Source of the DNA: Mytilus galloprovincialis
Lineage: Eukaryota; Mollusca; Bivalvia; Mytilida; Mytilidae
Assembly (NCBI RefSeq): GCF_965363235.1
Contig: NC_134839.1
Location: forward strand, 76,843,410-76,907,409
Direction of reading: 5' to 3'
Length of the DNA: 64,000 nt
The notes under the pieces were generated by a model that worked only from the letters and a program-made list of their open reading frames with translations, ran no database searches and was not told where the DNA came from. Of the stretch, positions 25,277 through 37,033 are shown piece after piece. Within the stretch, counting starts at the first letter, position 1, and each line of letters begins with the position of its first letter. Both the position numbers and the translations under genes were made by a program.

Positions 25277-25468
25277 GCTAGTTCTAAAAAAAATTGCCAT
25301 GTGGCACTGAAATACGAGCCGCAATATAGAACCATGTACATCCAGTCGAAACCCAGAAACAAGAAATACACATGTGAAAATTGCCAGACTTCACTAAGCC
25401 ATATGAACGGTTTCCAATATCAGGGTGAACGGAAAACGACATGTTTATGTGATATATGCAACCTTTAA
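25277..25468 (+). CDS. Doubtful Cys-rich terminal exon
   Basis: After an acceptor-like tttcaaaacag (ending 25276) a frame reads FKCASSKKNCHVALKYEPQY and finishes TTCLCDICNL before TAA. There are seven cysteines, including CENC and CLCDIC. No ATG or signal peptide is attached, and the frame just upstream is closed. If real it is the last exon of a small secreted or metal-binding protein whose first exon was not found. Function unknown. Confidence 0.3.
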   Translation, partial: ASSKKNCHVALKYEPQYRTMYIQSKPRNKKYTCENCQTSLSHMNGFQYQGERKTTCLCDICNL

Positions 25469-25514
25469 AGTTGCTTCGTCTTAGTCGTCATCTTTATCGT
25501 CATCATTACATTCT

Positions 25515-25605
25515 GAATAATCTGTTATATCAGTTTAATGATTTGTTATATCAAATTAGTAATTTGTTATATCAAATTAGTAATTTGTTATATCAAATTG
25601 TAAAA
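25515..25605. repeat. Tandem array, 21-bp unit
   Basis: Four to five copies of taatttgttatatcaaattag. Because 21 is a multiple of three, the repeat leaves a frame open that reads NLLYQIS repeats; this is an artefact. Confidence 0.85.
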
Positions 25606-25727
25606 AGTAAATTTATTAGCATGGCTCTAAAAGGTTTCCGTAGAAAAGGTTGCGTCGCACTCTCAAATGGTAAAAATAAAAGTAAGTCGCATGTTTTTAT
25701 TTTGTAAAAGTTAAATCTTACTGACTT

Positions 25728-25800
25728 TACCCCCCCCCCCCCACCCCCCACCCCACCCCCCACACCCAAAAAAAAATAAAAAAATAAAGAGCAAACAAAC
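25728..25800. repeat. C-rich then A-rich low-complexity tract
   Basis: A run of C interrupted by single A bases is followed by an A-rich tract; the reverse-strand Gly-rich frame here is an artefact. Confidence 0.9.
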
Positions 25801-25804
25801 AAAA

Positions 25805-26980
25805 CCCCCAAAAAACCAAAACAACGTGAAGTTTATGAATTTCATTACATCAACCACCGACCTAAACGGGGGACCTGGAAATCCTAGACATTTAATGGAA
25901 ATCGAACGCGCTGGCCACGTGCTGGGACCGAACTCATAACTAAGTATTTGTAGGCTATAGTAATACAGTAGATATATTATTTAGGCCACACGACCACTTA
26001 GGGCCACAAAAGCATGTTAGGTATGATGGATGTATACATTCATCGGTACCCATTTTAAGGATTTCTTCATTATTAACAAATTGACATCTTTCATTAAAGA
26101 AACATTCTTATTTCAATCATGATTCATTATCGAATGTAAAAATTAATGTACATCAAATGACAAGAGGAATATAAACAGTCAGTTAAAAAAAATGTATTTT
26201 TAAAAAAAGTGAAAACTTAAAATTTGATAGACTTTACACGAGAAGCAAAATTATACTTACATAAATGTGTTGTTCAATGGCAGTCTTATAATTACATGTA
26301 AGTTCATAATGCCATATCAAAAATAAGTTCAATCATGTTACAAAAAAACATTTGAAAACAAGTGGTATATATAATGAATACTAATATATGTCAAAAAGTA
26401 AAATTTTTAGTAACATGATAAAAACACATAAAAAGTTTTTATAACACTTTCGCAAAATGAAGGCAATGGAATATGGTTCAACTTAGATTATCTCCCCTAT
26501 ACCGTAATACATCAAAGTATAAGTTCTATGTATACTGACTGACTTTAGAAACGCATTTTGGTGATCTTTCTAAGCAAATTATGACTGGTCCTCATATAAC
26601 TACTGTTCATGCTTAGGTTACAAAAAATCAATATCTCCTCATCTGAGGTGTATTGAACATACCGGATTATTGAAGTCACACAAATTTCCTAAAGCGAAAA
26701 ATTGAAACCCATAAATGATTTTGCGGAAGTTTTTTTTTTTCGTGAAACATTTTTTTCAATCCATGGGCATACTTAAATCATTAAAAATTGTTGCACTTCT
26801 ACATTGCCGAGACTAAGCAATGGAGATCTGAATCTAGTCTTAAGAATATTGCTGGTAGGAATACGTGGACGTGCTGTTTTCAGACAATTTCACGTCAGGA
26901 ACTCATTTTACTGTCCATACAATATCAAACGAAACAGGTTGATGGTATTCGTTTGCAACTTCAATAACATTTGATTTTGC
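25805..26980. other. No gene recognised
   Basis: AT-rich; no supported exon or repeat. Confidence 0.3.
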
Positions 26981-26982
26981 AA

Positions 26983-27327
26983 AGTCATTTGCAAGACACG
27001 TCTACGGCCACAACGTCAACTGCTAATCAAGTCGACGAATGTCAGAAATGCAGACAAGATTCATGCCAAAAATGTTTCCCATATATACTGAAATGCCAAA
27101 TACAGTAATCGACCGCAGAGAAAAAATTGAAGAACTTATATGTTAATGTAAACCACTTAATTGCTAAAACACATTGTAATGCATGGGACAGAGGCAAAAT
27201 CATAAGGTATATAAAAAAAGAACTCAAAACATGCCCAACAGAATTGGTTGACCTTTCTGACAATAATTTTGGCGATGATTGCAGTCAGTCAATGATTGCC
27301 TTCGACGGTGACTCAGCGATCCATTGA
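26983..27327 (+). pseudogene. Eight-Cys frame with one in-frame stop, possible relic exon
   Basis: One frame is open from 26983 to 27327 except for a TAA at 27106-27108. The first part (about 41 codons) holds DECQKCRQDSCQKC and FPYILKC. The second (about 72 codons) holds KTHCNAWDRGKIIRYIKKEL, then KTC and GDDC. Eight cysteines and balanced codon use over 115 codons suggest a once-coding exon of a secreted protein. CAA to TAA is a single change, so a read error or a null allele is possible. No signal peptide or clear acceptor was found upstream, and I do not recognise the family. Confidence 0.35.
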
Positions 27328-27329
27328 TA

Positions 27330-28060
27330 AGGGGAAAACCATGGTTTCAGTGCCTACCACATGATTTGAACTTTAAAATTACGTCATCATTACTTTTGAA
27401 TTATTAAAAGACTTTTCAGACAAATAAAAATGATTAAAATTTATGTTTATACATATATTTTACAAACATTTCCTTTTTGAAAACGGATATAAAACAGAAT
27501 AATCTAGTGTTGCGTTAGTATATATAGAACGGATGTTTTGAACAACCGAATATTGTTTTAATTATGTTATCTTCTGTTCACCTGAAAGCAAATAACTAAA
27601 ATGTTACAAATTTCTATCAGTCATCGTATATCTATAAAAAATATTGAAAAATACTTCTTGCGTCCGAAGCGCTTTTCTGGATTTACCTTCATCAGGAACG
27701 CTGAAAGACAATTAAGTACCGAAACCGTTGAAGAGCTATATGACAAAAATACCTAAAATAAATAGTCAAATTCATATAAAATCCTTTGGTAGATGTTTTA
27801 ACAAAATTCATCTATGTCGCTATGCCAGATATTATGTTATAGTATATTATTTATACTTAATTATAATGAAGACATATTCATGTATCGGAAAACAAAATGT
27901 AGATATAAACTGATATAGATTGTATAAATGAAGAAATTCGATAAATGGTTGTAGAACATATGGAGGTATAATAGTACGAATGAAATAGCGTATGTGATGA
28001 AGATCAATATAGGCCCTCCAGTGCCATCTGCGTTATTATTTACTTTGTCAATTCAGCAAG
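27330..28060. other. No gene recognised
   Basis: AT-rich; nothing supported. Confidence 0.3.
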
Positions 28061-28064
28061 GGTA

Positions 28065-29060
28065 AAATCACCTGCTTGGACATGCAGCTATAGGCATTGG
28101 ACAGTTCAAATGTACATAAAACTGATTAATCAATATATTATTTGAGTTTAATCTATAACTACCATGGTAAGGAATAAAATTTCTGATACCACTTCAAGTT
28201 TGTACAAAAATGTATAACGGTACAATCAAATGAAAGAAAATTATTATGAGATTTATTTTTTTAATTTTTGACTCTTTTTTTGGCAAGACTCTTGTCAACG
28301 ATAGCCTATTAAACAATCAGGCATTCACTTTTGACAACATTTGACACCCACTTCCTACAAAGGCATGATCTTGGTAATATGTTCCAAAGGATCATCTAAC
28401 GAATATTTATGACAAATATACCGCTTGGACGGGGAGTCTGCCCGTCGAGTCCGGAACTAAATACACGTGTTACAGAGATGACAATATAATCCCACGTCAG
28501 AACAAACTTATGATTTCACATATTTTTGACAGTTTTGGTCACAGGACATGATACAAAATTGAAGCACCAAACTTTACAGTTTTGATTATCGGTTTATATA
28601 TAGGAAGTGATATCAAATTTGTTTACTGGTTCAGAAGACGCACAACATATTTAGACCTGGCTTTAAGGGTTCATATTAAAAATTCTACATAATTGTTAAA
28701 CAGATTTCATATATAAGTATATCGCTTTAATACAGTTTTGGCCATTTATTTTTAGCTGTTGACAAAAGCAACTAAATCGTTATTTCCAAACAGATTGTTG
28801 GGTAGAAAGTGAATGACCACGGAGGACACTTGTTTTTCAACATTTATTTTTGATTGATTCCAATTATTTGTATTATCACAAAACTAATTGACACAACAGT
28901 AATTTAAATAACAAATTCACAGCTCATCTTGCTGATGGCATCTTAATTTTGACAATTATTTGAATATCTAATTCTATTAAAATTTCATGATAAAAATTCC
29001 TGTTATAATAGTTCAGTTAACAACACATAAGCAGTCTATAAATTAAGAATTGTTTTATGA
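28065..29060 (+). repeat. Direct duplication, first copy
   Basis: Matches 29235-30690 in the same order: cagctataggcattggacag (28085) versus ggctataggcattagacggt (29267); a ccatggtaaggaat segment; and tccaattatttgtattatcac with about 290 bp around it (28860 and 30536). Divergence is high and there is no gene I trust in either copy. Confidence 0.6.
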
Positions 29061-29234
29061 AGTATGTTTTTATAGTATCACAATTCTATATAAAGCATCA
29101 ATGTAAGTTGTAAAAGGAATTTTGAATATTGGTTTTTGTAGTTATATTTCATGACCATTAGCTTTAATCATTTGTGTGATAAAGATCAGTATATCATTTC
29201 TATCCAATATCATTCCGTTATAATTTGCATGATC

Positions 29235-30690
29235 AGTTCCGATAAGGTGTAGCATCTGTTTGTGGCTATAGGCATTAGACGGTAACTAAATAATTAAATA
29301 TTGCATTTGGCGATAAACGAAGATCCCCATGGTAAAGAATGGAATATTAGTTAGTCCCACTCTACAAAATTTGAACTAAAATACGTTTGAACACCATATA
29401 CAGACGTTTTTTTTATTTATGTGTTTTTTTTGTTGTATGGACATGACTTTTTGTGATAAAAACTTTGCCACAAATATTGATACAGAGCTAACTGTATTTT
29501 GTCGCAATTGAGGAGTCTTTTCCCTTTGTTTTACGATGCAATCTCCAGAAAAGAAAAAAAAGAAGATTATACTTTGAAAAAAATATTATTAGCTAAACCT
29601 AAATTAATAAAGCAATACTTTAACACTTAGCTAAATATTTTTGTTATAAAAGTATAAACATTCTCGAAAGCTGAGTTTTGACATTGCATACGATCGTGAT
29701 TTTCTCTGACTGTTAATGATGGCTTTACACTAAATTCATTGAACTTAAGATGTGTACATATTGATATTTTAGTCTAACATGTTAATTTTATTGCTTGTCT
29801 TTAGCTCTAAACTAGCTTTCAGTAACTGTGAGTACTATCAGAACCCTCCCACATGCTGTATATGTGGCTGTCCAAAGTCAGGAGCCTGTGATGAAGTAGT
29901 TGTCGATTTGTTGGTGATGATTATATTTGTTTTTTTTTTTTTTAATTATTTTATTGTACAGTTTGTTCTATTACACCGCTTTACAAGGTTAGGGGAGGGT
30001 TGGGCGTCCGCTAACATTAGTAATCCCGCCTCATTGTGTATAAAAAATAAAATCACAAAAATACTGAACTCCGAGGAAAATTCAAAACGGGAAGTCTTTA
30101 ATTCAAAAAATGTATGTTATTGTAATTCATTGGTGGTCGTTGGTTGCTTGATACAATATCTAGAATGTCGTTTATTATTCCTCACATAAGTCTGGCATGA
30201 ACGCAGGGAATTTTTAAAGTGCTATTTTCGTTTATTATTAACTTTTCATCACATAAATCGGGCATGAACGAAGGAAATGTTTGAAGTTCTCTTTTCGTTT
30301 ATTATTCAGCACATAAATAGGGCATGAACGTTGGAAAATTTTTAAAGTGCTATTTTCGTTTTATAAAACCATTATATCATGATCTATATGTCTTTCACAG
30401 ATATAAGATATAAGTGAATCGCTTCGCTATATTTCGTAGCAACATCATTCTGTTGACAAAGACAACAAAATCGTAGTTTAGTAGCATTGGATGAAGGGGT
30501 GGACAATTTTTCATAAACATTTATTTATGATTAATTCCAATTATTTGTATTATCACAAACCTAATTGACACAACAACAATTTGAATAGCAAGTTTACAAT
30601 TCGTCTTGCTGCAGGCTTCTACAATTTGATAATTATCAATTCTATTAAAATTTCATTATCAAAATTCCTTTTAGATATATTGAACTCAAT
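29235..30690 (+). repeat. Direct duplication, second copy
   Basis: Second copy of the 28 kb segment, enlarged by a common bivalve repeat (about 29860-30050) and by the tandem array that follows it. Confidence 0.6.
30185..30362. repeat. Tandem array, ~62-bp unit, three copies
   Basis: Three copies of a unit containing cacataaatcgggcatgaac and ttttcgtttattatt. Confidence 0.8.
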
Positions 30691-31189
30691 TGACGCTACA
30701 TAGATCGTATATAAATTAAAACAATAAATTCATTTTCACATATTTGGAAGAAAAACTTTAAAGGTAAGACCGAGCACCTAACTTATCATAAAAGCAAAAT
30801 TGTACGACAAGATGAGTGTGTATTTATGAATAATTGTTAAGATTTAAAAAAAAATATATGTTGCATGTTGTAGACAAATCATTTTGTAAACCAGTTGGTA
30901 TGCATTTATGCGTCATTAAAACATTGATATACGAAGAAAACATATTTGTGTTTTATCGGTTATGTTAACTTATTTAATGGCATCTTTATATTTTCGTACT
31001 TTTAATCTTCCGAAAAGATCTGTCGAAAAGTCGCAATATTTCAAAAACAGATACAACTGATACAACAGACTGAAAAGCATTAACACATAAATAAGATTAG
31101 GACTGCAACGTAGGATTTCCAACTTATTAGAGACTTTGATCAATAATTTGGCAAAACTTTTAGGAATTTTGGTTGTCAATGCTCTTCAA

Positions 31190-31320
31190 CTTCGTACTTT
31201 ATTTGACCTTTTTAACTTTTTTGGACTCGGGCGTCACTGATGAGTCTTTTGTAGACGAATCGCGCGTCTGGCGTATATACTAAATCTAGTCCTGGTATCT
31301 ATGCATGATGAGTTTATTTA
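31190..31320 (-). repeat. Family I repeat (reverse copy)
   Basis: Contains actcgggcgtcactgatgag and cgcgcgtctggcgtatatac. Forward relatives lie at 35555-35700, 35890-36000, 47640-47790, 52935-53100 and 53395-53520. Non-coding. Confidence 0.65.
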
Positions 31321-31937
31321 TACTAAACAGTCTTTTTGAATTAAAAATGTTTGATCACGAGCGTGAACTGGATATCGCTTGATGACAACTCCAGTTATTG
31401 TATTTCAATATAAATTGATTGATAATCAGGCAATTGGCCAATTGTTTCGCCTATTTTTCTACGGTAAATTCATCCAGTCGACTTATTTTGCTATACTCTT
31501 TATCAGCTGAGACGCAGACTGAAACCATAAAATGAGACTCCAGTTAGTATATTATTTTATGTATGTGTAGTACAAGACATCTTGTATTTATGTTATCGTC
31601 GATGGTAGATCGAATATATGATAATGTTTCCCGAAAACCAAAATAAACATCATTTGGGACGGATAAAAAGAAGTCTGTCACATTATACTTTATGCCAACT
31701 AAATTCACGACTTTTTTTGTGTCTCTTTTTATATTAAACTCCATTATGTGTGATCTTCATTTCATGCGGGGAATTGATACCTATAAGCCACAACAACAAG
31801 ATAATTTATCATTATTATGACACACGCATCAGCTTGTACATGTAGAATAATTATTTATCACATTTATGAAGGTTAAGTTCACAATGAGACGAACTTAGTT
31901 ACAAATCATTAATGTATGTTCTTGTCTTACTTTTTAG

Positions 31938-32186
31938 ATGACTAGAACAGCTCTACTGGTATTCTTCATGACAGTAATAGTCGCTCAAATATATGGAAAG
32001 TCAATTACAAGATCTCAACCGGATATAGAGACTGAATGTTGGGAACTTTGCTCTATGGACTTCGAGAAATGTCGAGAGTTTTATATGTGTCCAAAGATAC
32101 ATGACGAATTCGGCGAAGCTCAACAATGTTCATCCTGTGCAAAAAGATCTATTGCTTGTCTGGGCAAATGTGTTAATAAGAGATAA
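31938..32186 (+). CDS. Secreted eight-cysteine peptide, copy 1
   Basis: 82 residues. MTRTALLVFFMTVIVAQIYG is a clear signal peptide; the mature part begins near KSITRSQPDIE and ends CVNKR. Cysteines follow C-x3-C-x6-C-x5-C-x12-C-x2-C-x6-C-x3-C, a near-symmetric frame with CxxxC at both ends. It matches none of the mussel mytilin, myticin, mytimycin or big-defensin patterns as I know them. The ATG follows directly on cttgtcttactttttag, a strong acceptor, so a non-coding leader exon probably lies upstream; signal and mature regions share one exon. AATAAA follows at 32242. The mature peptide is acidic at its start and basic at its end. A host-defence or signalling peptide is plausible; neither is shown. 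Confidence 0.8.
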   Translation: MTRTALLVFFMTVIVAQIYGKSITRSQPDIETECWELCSMDFEKCREFYMCPKIHDEFGEAQQCSSCAKRSIACLGKCVNKR

Positions 32187-32241
32187 AGTTGAACATAATT
32201 GTTTTCCAAAACATCGGCACTGTTGCCTTACCTGTTGAGAA

Positions 32242-32247
32242 AATAAA
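32242..32247 (+). terminator. Poly(A) signal of copy 1
   Basis: AATAAA 56 bases after the stop codon; repeated at 33634-33639 after copy 2. Confidence 0.6.
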
Positions 32248-32934
32248 TTATCATCAATCAAACTTGTCATTGATAGTGCAACACATTACAATTACAATAA
32301 CTATATTTAAAAAGTTTTATTATGGCGGCGTTTCACAAACATTTGTAAATTTTGCTTCTTTACCAATCCACTTTTTAGTTACGGAAACCAAACCGCTCAA
32401 TATATTCTAATTCATACATGTAAAACATTTATAAAACACTTTTTACTTTTTCCCTTTAATGTTACTCTTATAATCAAATATTTTAAGTAAAATAGAAGTA
32501 ATTGTCATTTTCATTTTGTATACATTTAAAAATTTCGAAGTAACATGCTTGAAGTATGTGTTATAGTGATCTTTCGTCTTTGCATATCTTTAATCTATAC
32601 TGCTAGTAAATTGTTTGGTAATTTACTTTTAATATACATGGCTCGGTATTTATACATCCCGCCTTTGTGTCATTGTGCTGTGGACATTTTTTGTATTTTT
32701 GTTTTTCATTTCTGTTAATGAACTTTGTCTATAGAGTGTCTCTATGCCATTTTTTTTTCTTTATTGAAATAGGTATTCGTTTCATAGTGATTAAGATTAC
32801 CAAACAATGTTGACGGCTGTACCCCAATTTTTTACTTTTCAACCTATTATGTTTGTTTAATTTGCTCACAGATTGTTGTCAATATTATGAAATTCTATGC
32901 GACTTACAAACAAGTCAGTGGTTTAACTAGACAA

Positions 32935-33115
32935 TAAACCAGGTTTAATACAAAATTTCTACATAAGGAAATACCGGTAGCAAATCAGGAATATGACAGT
33001 TGTTTTCCATTTGTTTGATGTGTTTGAGCTTTTTATTTTGCCATTTGATAGATGATTTATTTTTTTAATTTTTCTTCGAGTTCTTCACTTTTGTTATTAT
33101 ACCTTTGTTACAAAA
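32935..33115 (+). repeat. Family F repeat
   Basis: aaaccaggtttaa and tttgatgtgtttgagcttttt; relatives at 44210-44340, 45260-45340, 56905-57020 and 57560-57640. Its first 40 bases remain in unit 2 (34327-34366), so the size difference between units is a deletion from unit 2. Confidence 0.65.
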
Positions 33116-33212
33116 GTACCAATTTTCTTTGTAAGCTTTGTTAATAAAACTTCTGCAAGTTATTATCGAGCGATTCATATGTAAATATAGAGATAATTCA
33201 ATCCGTCAAGTC

Positions 33213-33300
33213 CCACTATACAAAATTATCGGTCGTCCCACTGTCTGTATGACTCTTCACAGCTCAGCACGGCTTGTGAATCCAAATACGTTGACCTGTT
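33213..33300 (+). repeat. Segment P, first copy
   Basis: 88 bp from ccactatacaaaattatcgg to tacgttgacctgt, repeated at 34383-34470. It closes each duplication unit and lies directly before peptide gene copy 2, where it may serve as that copy's upstream region. Confidence 0.8.
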
Positions 33301-33303
33301 TGT

Positions 33304-34470
33304 ATGTATGTTCTTGTCTTACTTTTTAGATGACTAGAACAGCTCTACTGGTATTCTTCATGACAATAATAGTCGCTCAAATATATGGAAAGTCAATTAC
33401 AAGATCTGAACCGGATATAGAGACTGAATGTTGGGAACTTTGCTCTATGGACTTCGAGAAATGTCGAGAGTTTTATATGTGTCCAAAGATACATGACGAA
33501 TTCGGCGAAGCTCAACAATGTTCATCCTGTGCAAAAAGATTTATTGCTTGTCTGGGCAAATGTGTTAATAAGAGATAAAGTTGAACATAATTGTTTTCCA
33601 AAACATCGGCACTGTTGCCTTACCTGTTGAGAAAATAAATTATCATCAATCAAACTTGTCATTGATAGTGCAACACATTACAATTACAATAACTATATTT
33701 AAAAAGTTTTATTATGGCGGCGTTTCACAAACATTTGTAAATTTTGCTTCTTTACCAATCCACTTTTTAGTTACGGAAACCAAACCGCTCAATATATTCT
33801 AATTCATACATGTAAAACATTTATAAAACACTTTTTACTTTTTCCCTTTAATGTTACTCTTATAATCAAATATTTTAAGTAAAATAGAAGTAATTGTCAT
33901 TTTCATTTTGTATATATTTAAAAATTTCGAAGTAACATGCTTGAAGTATGTGTTATAGTGATCTTTCGTCTTTGCATATCTTTAATCTATACTGCTAGTA
34001 AATTGTTTGGTAATTTACTTTTAATATACATGGCTCGGTATTTATACATCCCGCCTTTGTGTCATTGTGCTGTGGACATTTTTTGTATTTTTGTTTTTCA
34101 TTTCTGTTGATGAACTTTGTCTATAGAGTGTCTATATGCCATTTTGTTTTTCTTTATTGAAATAGGTATTCGTTTCATAGTGATTAAGATTATAAAACAA
34201 TGTTGATGGCTGTACCCCAATTTTTGACTTTTTAACCTATTATGTTTGTTTAATTTGCTCACAGATTGTTGTCAATATTATGAAATTCTATGCGACTTAC
34301 AAACAAGTCAGTGGTTTAACTAGACAATAAACCAGGTTTAATCCACAATTTCTACACAAGGAATGAAAATCCAATAAAAGTTCCACTATACAAAATTATC
34401 GGTCGTCCCACTGTCTGTATGACTCTTCACAGCTCAGCACGGCTTGTGAATCCAAATACGTTGACCTGTC
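33304..34470 (+). repeat. Tandem duplication unit 2
   Basis: Second unit, shortened by the deletion near 34367 and ending with the second copy of segment P. Confidence 0.9.
33330..33578 (+). CDS. Secreted eight-cysteine peptide, copy 2
   Basis: 82 residues, same signal peptide and cysteine frame as copy 1. The coding sequences differ at three bases, and each changes a residue: Val to Ile in the signal peptide, Gln to Glu at the start of the mature part, Ser to Phe between the sixth and seventh cysteines. No silent difference was found. The acceptor tcttactttttag directly before the ATG and the AATAAA signal are retained. The duplication starts only about 26 bases before the ATG, so no upstream exon or promoter of copy 1 was carried along. 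Confidence 0.8.
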   Translation: MTRTALLVFFMTIIVAQIYGKSITRSEPDIETECWELCSMDFEKCREFYMCPKIHDEFGEAQQCSSCAKRFIACLGKCVNKR

Positions 34471-34800
34471 CTTAATAACATATCACCAATCATAACGATT
34501 GATCCGACGCCAATACGTTTGACTTTAACAAACTTAACAATTTAGCTTCCTGTGTGCTGGTAAAACAACCCAAAGAAAACACTAGTTTCTGTCTCGCAAA
34601 AAACACTAACACAACCTGATCAATCGATTATCTGATTGTCTGTAGGTTTATATTGTGAAATATCAGCTGTTCGACACACTATGAAGCCTTTCTAATCTCG
34701 TTTGCGACATCCACTCACAAATTGCTTTATATTGTGACTCGTAGCTGATACTTTATATTATCAATATGCAGACCATGTTGACAATCGGTACTTTCATTCA
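34471..34800. other. Unique spacer, no gene
   Basis: 330 bases between the two duplication systems with nothing recognisable. Confidence 0.4.
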
Positions 34801-36950
34801 AACTCAATGTAAAGATGATTAGATCCATTCTGTGCCAGTAGTCGAGCCTACGTGTAACAATCAATATCATTGTAAAGTTGATTTAGTCCACACGTTCATA
34901 TAAGCCTACCTTCCATATAACATATACTGAAAATGTAAAAATGATATAGTCCACAAAAGCTACTAGCCAACCTTACATGTGACAGCCAATTTAAATGTTT
35001 AAATGATGTGGTTGTAATTACAGCCCAATAAGCAATTCCTTTAATAAAAATACGTATTTCTTATTCAGGAATTAATTTTTAGATGTTATATGTACGAATT
35101 TTTGACAATTTTTCTAGACTGAAAATATTTCACTGTAAAAAAAAGGCGATACAGGCAAAAAGATAATAACGAACTAACACTGACATGACAAAAAACTACC
35201 AAAAGACAAACATTAATCTCCAAACACAACTCTTAGCAAATGAACCTACAACTGTAGTGATTTTAGTTACTCAGGAGTGTAAGTAGATCATGCCTTTCTG
35301 GCATTGATTAAAAGGTTGAAAGTCTTCATGATAAATGTATTACACAAAATGAAAAATATCAAGGTCAGATGAATCCTGCTAGGTGTACATGTACACTTTC
35401 AATTTTTCCATGCACCAATTGTAGCTGCCTCGTTTCGTAGCTGAAAAAAGTACAAAACAACTAAAATTTAGCGTTGGTTACTAATTTATAAAATGAGGTT
35501 AAGGTCATGCTTGCCTTGCAAAACATCTATATGCCATTAAAATCATCATACAAACCAGGATTGAAATTTTGTATTTGCGCCAGACGCGCGTTTCATCTAC
35601 TAAATACTCATCAGTGACGCTCGAATAGGAAAAGTTAGAAAACCAAATAAAGTACGAAGTTGAAGAGCTTTGAGGACCGAAATATCATTAACTTTGCCAA
35701 AAAACAGTTAAGGTAATCTATTACCGAGGCAGACAAGCTCTAGTATTTGTAAACAGTTAATTAAAAATTATGACAATGTCAAAGATACTTCATGTCAACA
35801 TAGAAGTGATGACTACTGGGCTGGAGATACAATCGGGGAACAAAAAACTCCTCTAGCAGTGGCATCGACCCAGTGGGTGAGAATAAACTCATCATAGATA
35901 CCAGGATTGAAATTTTGTATTTGCGCCATGCTTGCGTTTCGACGCAATTAGACTCATCAGTGAAAACTCGAATAAAAAAAGTTAAGTTGAGAAATATCAT
36001 TATAATAATTTAACATCAGCCAAAGAAATAAGAGATTGAGGTCAATAACGGAGATTCGACATATCCAGAAGAAAATGTCATATTTGGGTACAAGATATGG
36101 AAATAAACTGATCATAGATACCAGGCTAACACTTTTGTACGGCAGACACATGTTTCATCTACAAAAGACTACCACAATACAAGTACGGAATGGAAGATCA
36201 TGGAATACCTTTAATTCCAATTTGTTTTTGAAAAATACAGCTAGGATAATTTATTCCTTGGTAAGACACTCTTTAGTAATTCGAAATGTATGTTATCTTT
36301 TGAAATTTTAGTCATTTATCTGATTCTGTAAATTCAGAAATTAATGCGTGCATTTATTATTCTGAATCACTGATTGCTGGTAAAATGGGAGATCTGACGA
36401 AAGCAACTGCTGAAATTATTTGAAGTGAAAATAAATGAATTAGAATTTTTATTACTGCGATCATGAAACTGTCGCATTGTTTGCATATAAAAAAACCGGC
36501 AATAATTTCTAAACATTGCAGTAGTTTAGGTCGCCGCCAGATTAGCATACCTATGTGTCGAATTCTGCTACAGATGTCATTAACTAGACAAAAACGTAGG
36601 TTGGAAAACTTAGTATTGATATCTGATTTATTTGCAAATATTTTGTATGCATTCAGGATTTATTAAAGTTGTGTTTTGTAGATATATAAAGGTATTCGGT
36701 AGATTAAAGTTTTTGACTAGCAGTTCCCGTGTCCATTGAATTATAATAATGTGAAGTTTTTAATGAATCCTATTCAATGATACATCGACAAAATTAAAAT
36801 GTGTTATTCAACATCTTTGACATTTTAGTACAAACTTTAATTCCTTTTTCATTTTAATAAAGATGCAATAACATTAACCACCTGTGTCTTTGTGATTTTA
36901 TAAAACAGTTTAGTACATTCACTCATAGATGAACACTGAGGAAACCAAAC

Positions 36951-36959
36951 TATATAAAG
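36951..36959 (+). promoter_or_regulatory. TATA box of gene X
   Basis: tatataaag, 75 bases before the exon 1a ATG; the sister copy keeps ctataaaaatt at the equivalent place (54245). Confidence 0.6.
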
Positions 36960-37033
36960 CGAAATAAAGTCCACTTACAAATACTTGTTAATCTCACTAA
37001 CTATAATATACTGTAGCTATTTAAAAGGGAAAA

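Larger units (their letters stand above)
31912..33303 (+). repeat. Tandem duplication unit 1 (1392 bp)
   Basis: Starts atgtatgttcttgtcttac and ends after caaatacgttgacctgt. Aligned to unit 2 at an offset of 1392 bp with about 1% mismatches, apart from about 225 bp (32980-33210) missing from unit 2. The unit carries the acceptor, the whole coding exon, the poly(A) signal and 1 kb of downstream sequence of the eight-Cys peptide gene. Confidence 0.9.

Noticed and set aside
29779-30189. Frame with a signal-like start and a CCICGC cysteine cluster
   Set aside because: The Cys-rich part and what follows are a translation of a common bivalve repeat (a ctgtccaaagtcaggagcct-type block, present elsewhere in the window), and the hydrophobic run is a poly-T tract.
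32189-32410. 73-codon frame after each eight-Cys gene (also 33581-33802)
   Set aside because: Lies in the 3' untranslated region across the poly(A) signal; identity between the two copies only reflects recent duplication.
36463-36666. 67-codon plus-strand frame upstream of gene X
   Set aside because: The aligned segment in copy B (near 53760) has no frame; conservation is only that of duplicated non-coding DNA.
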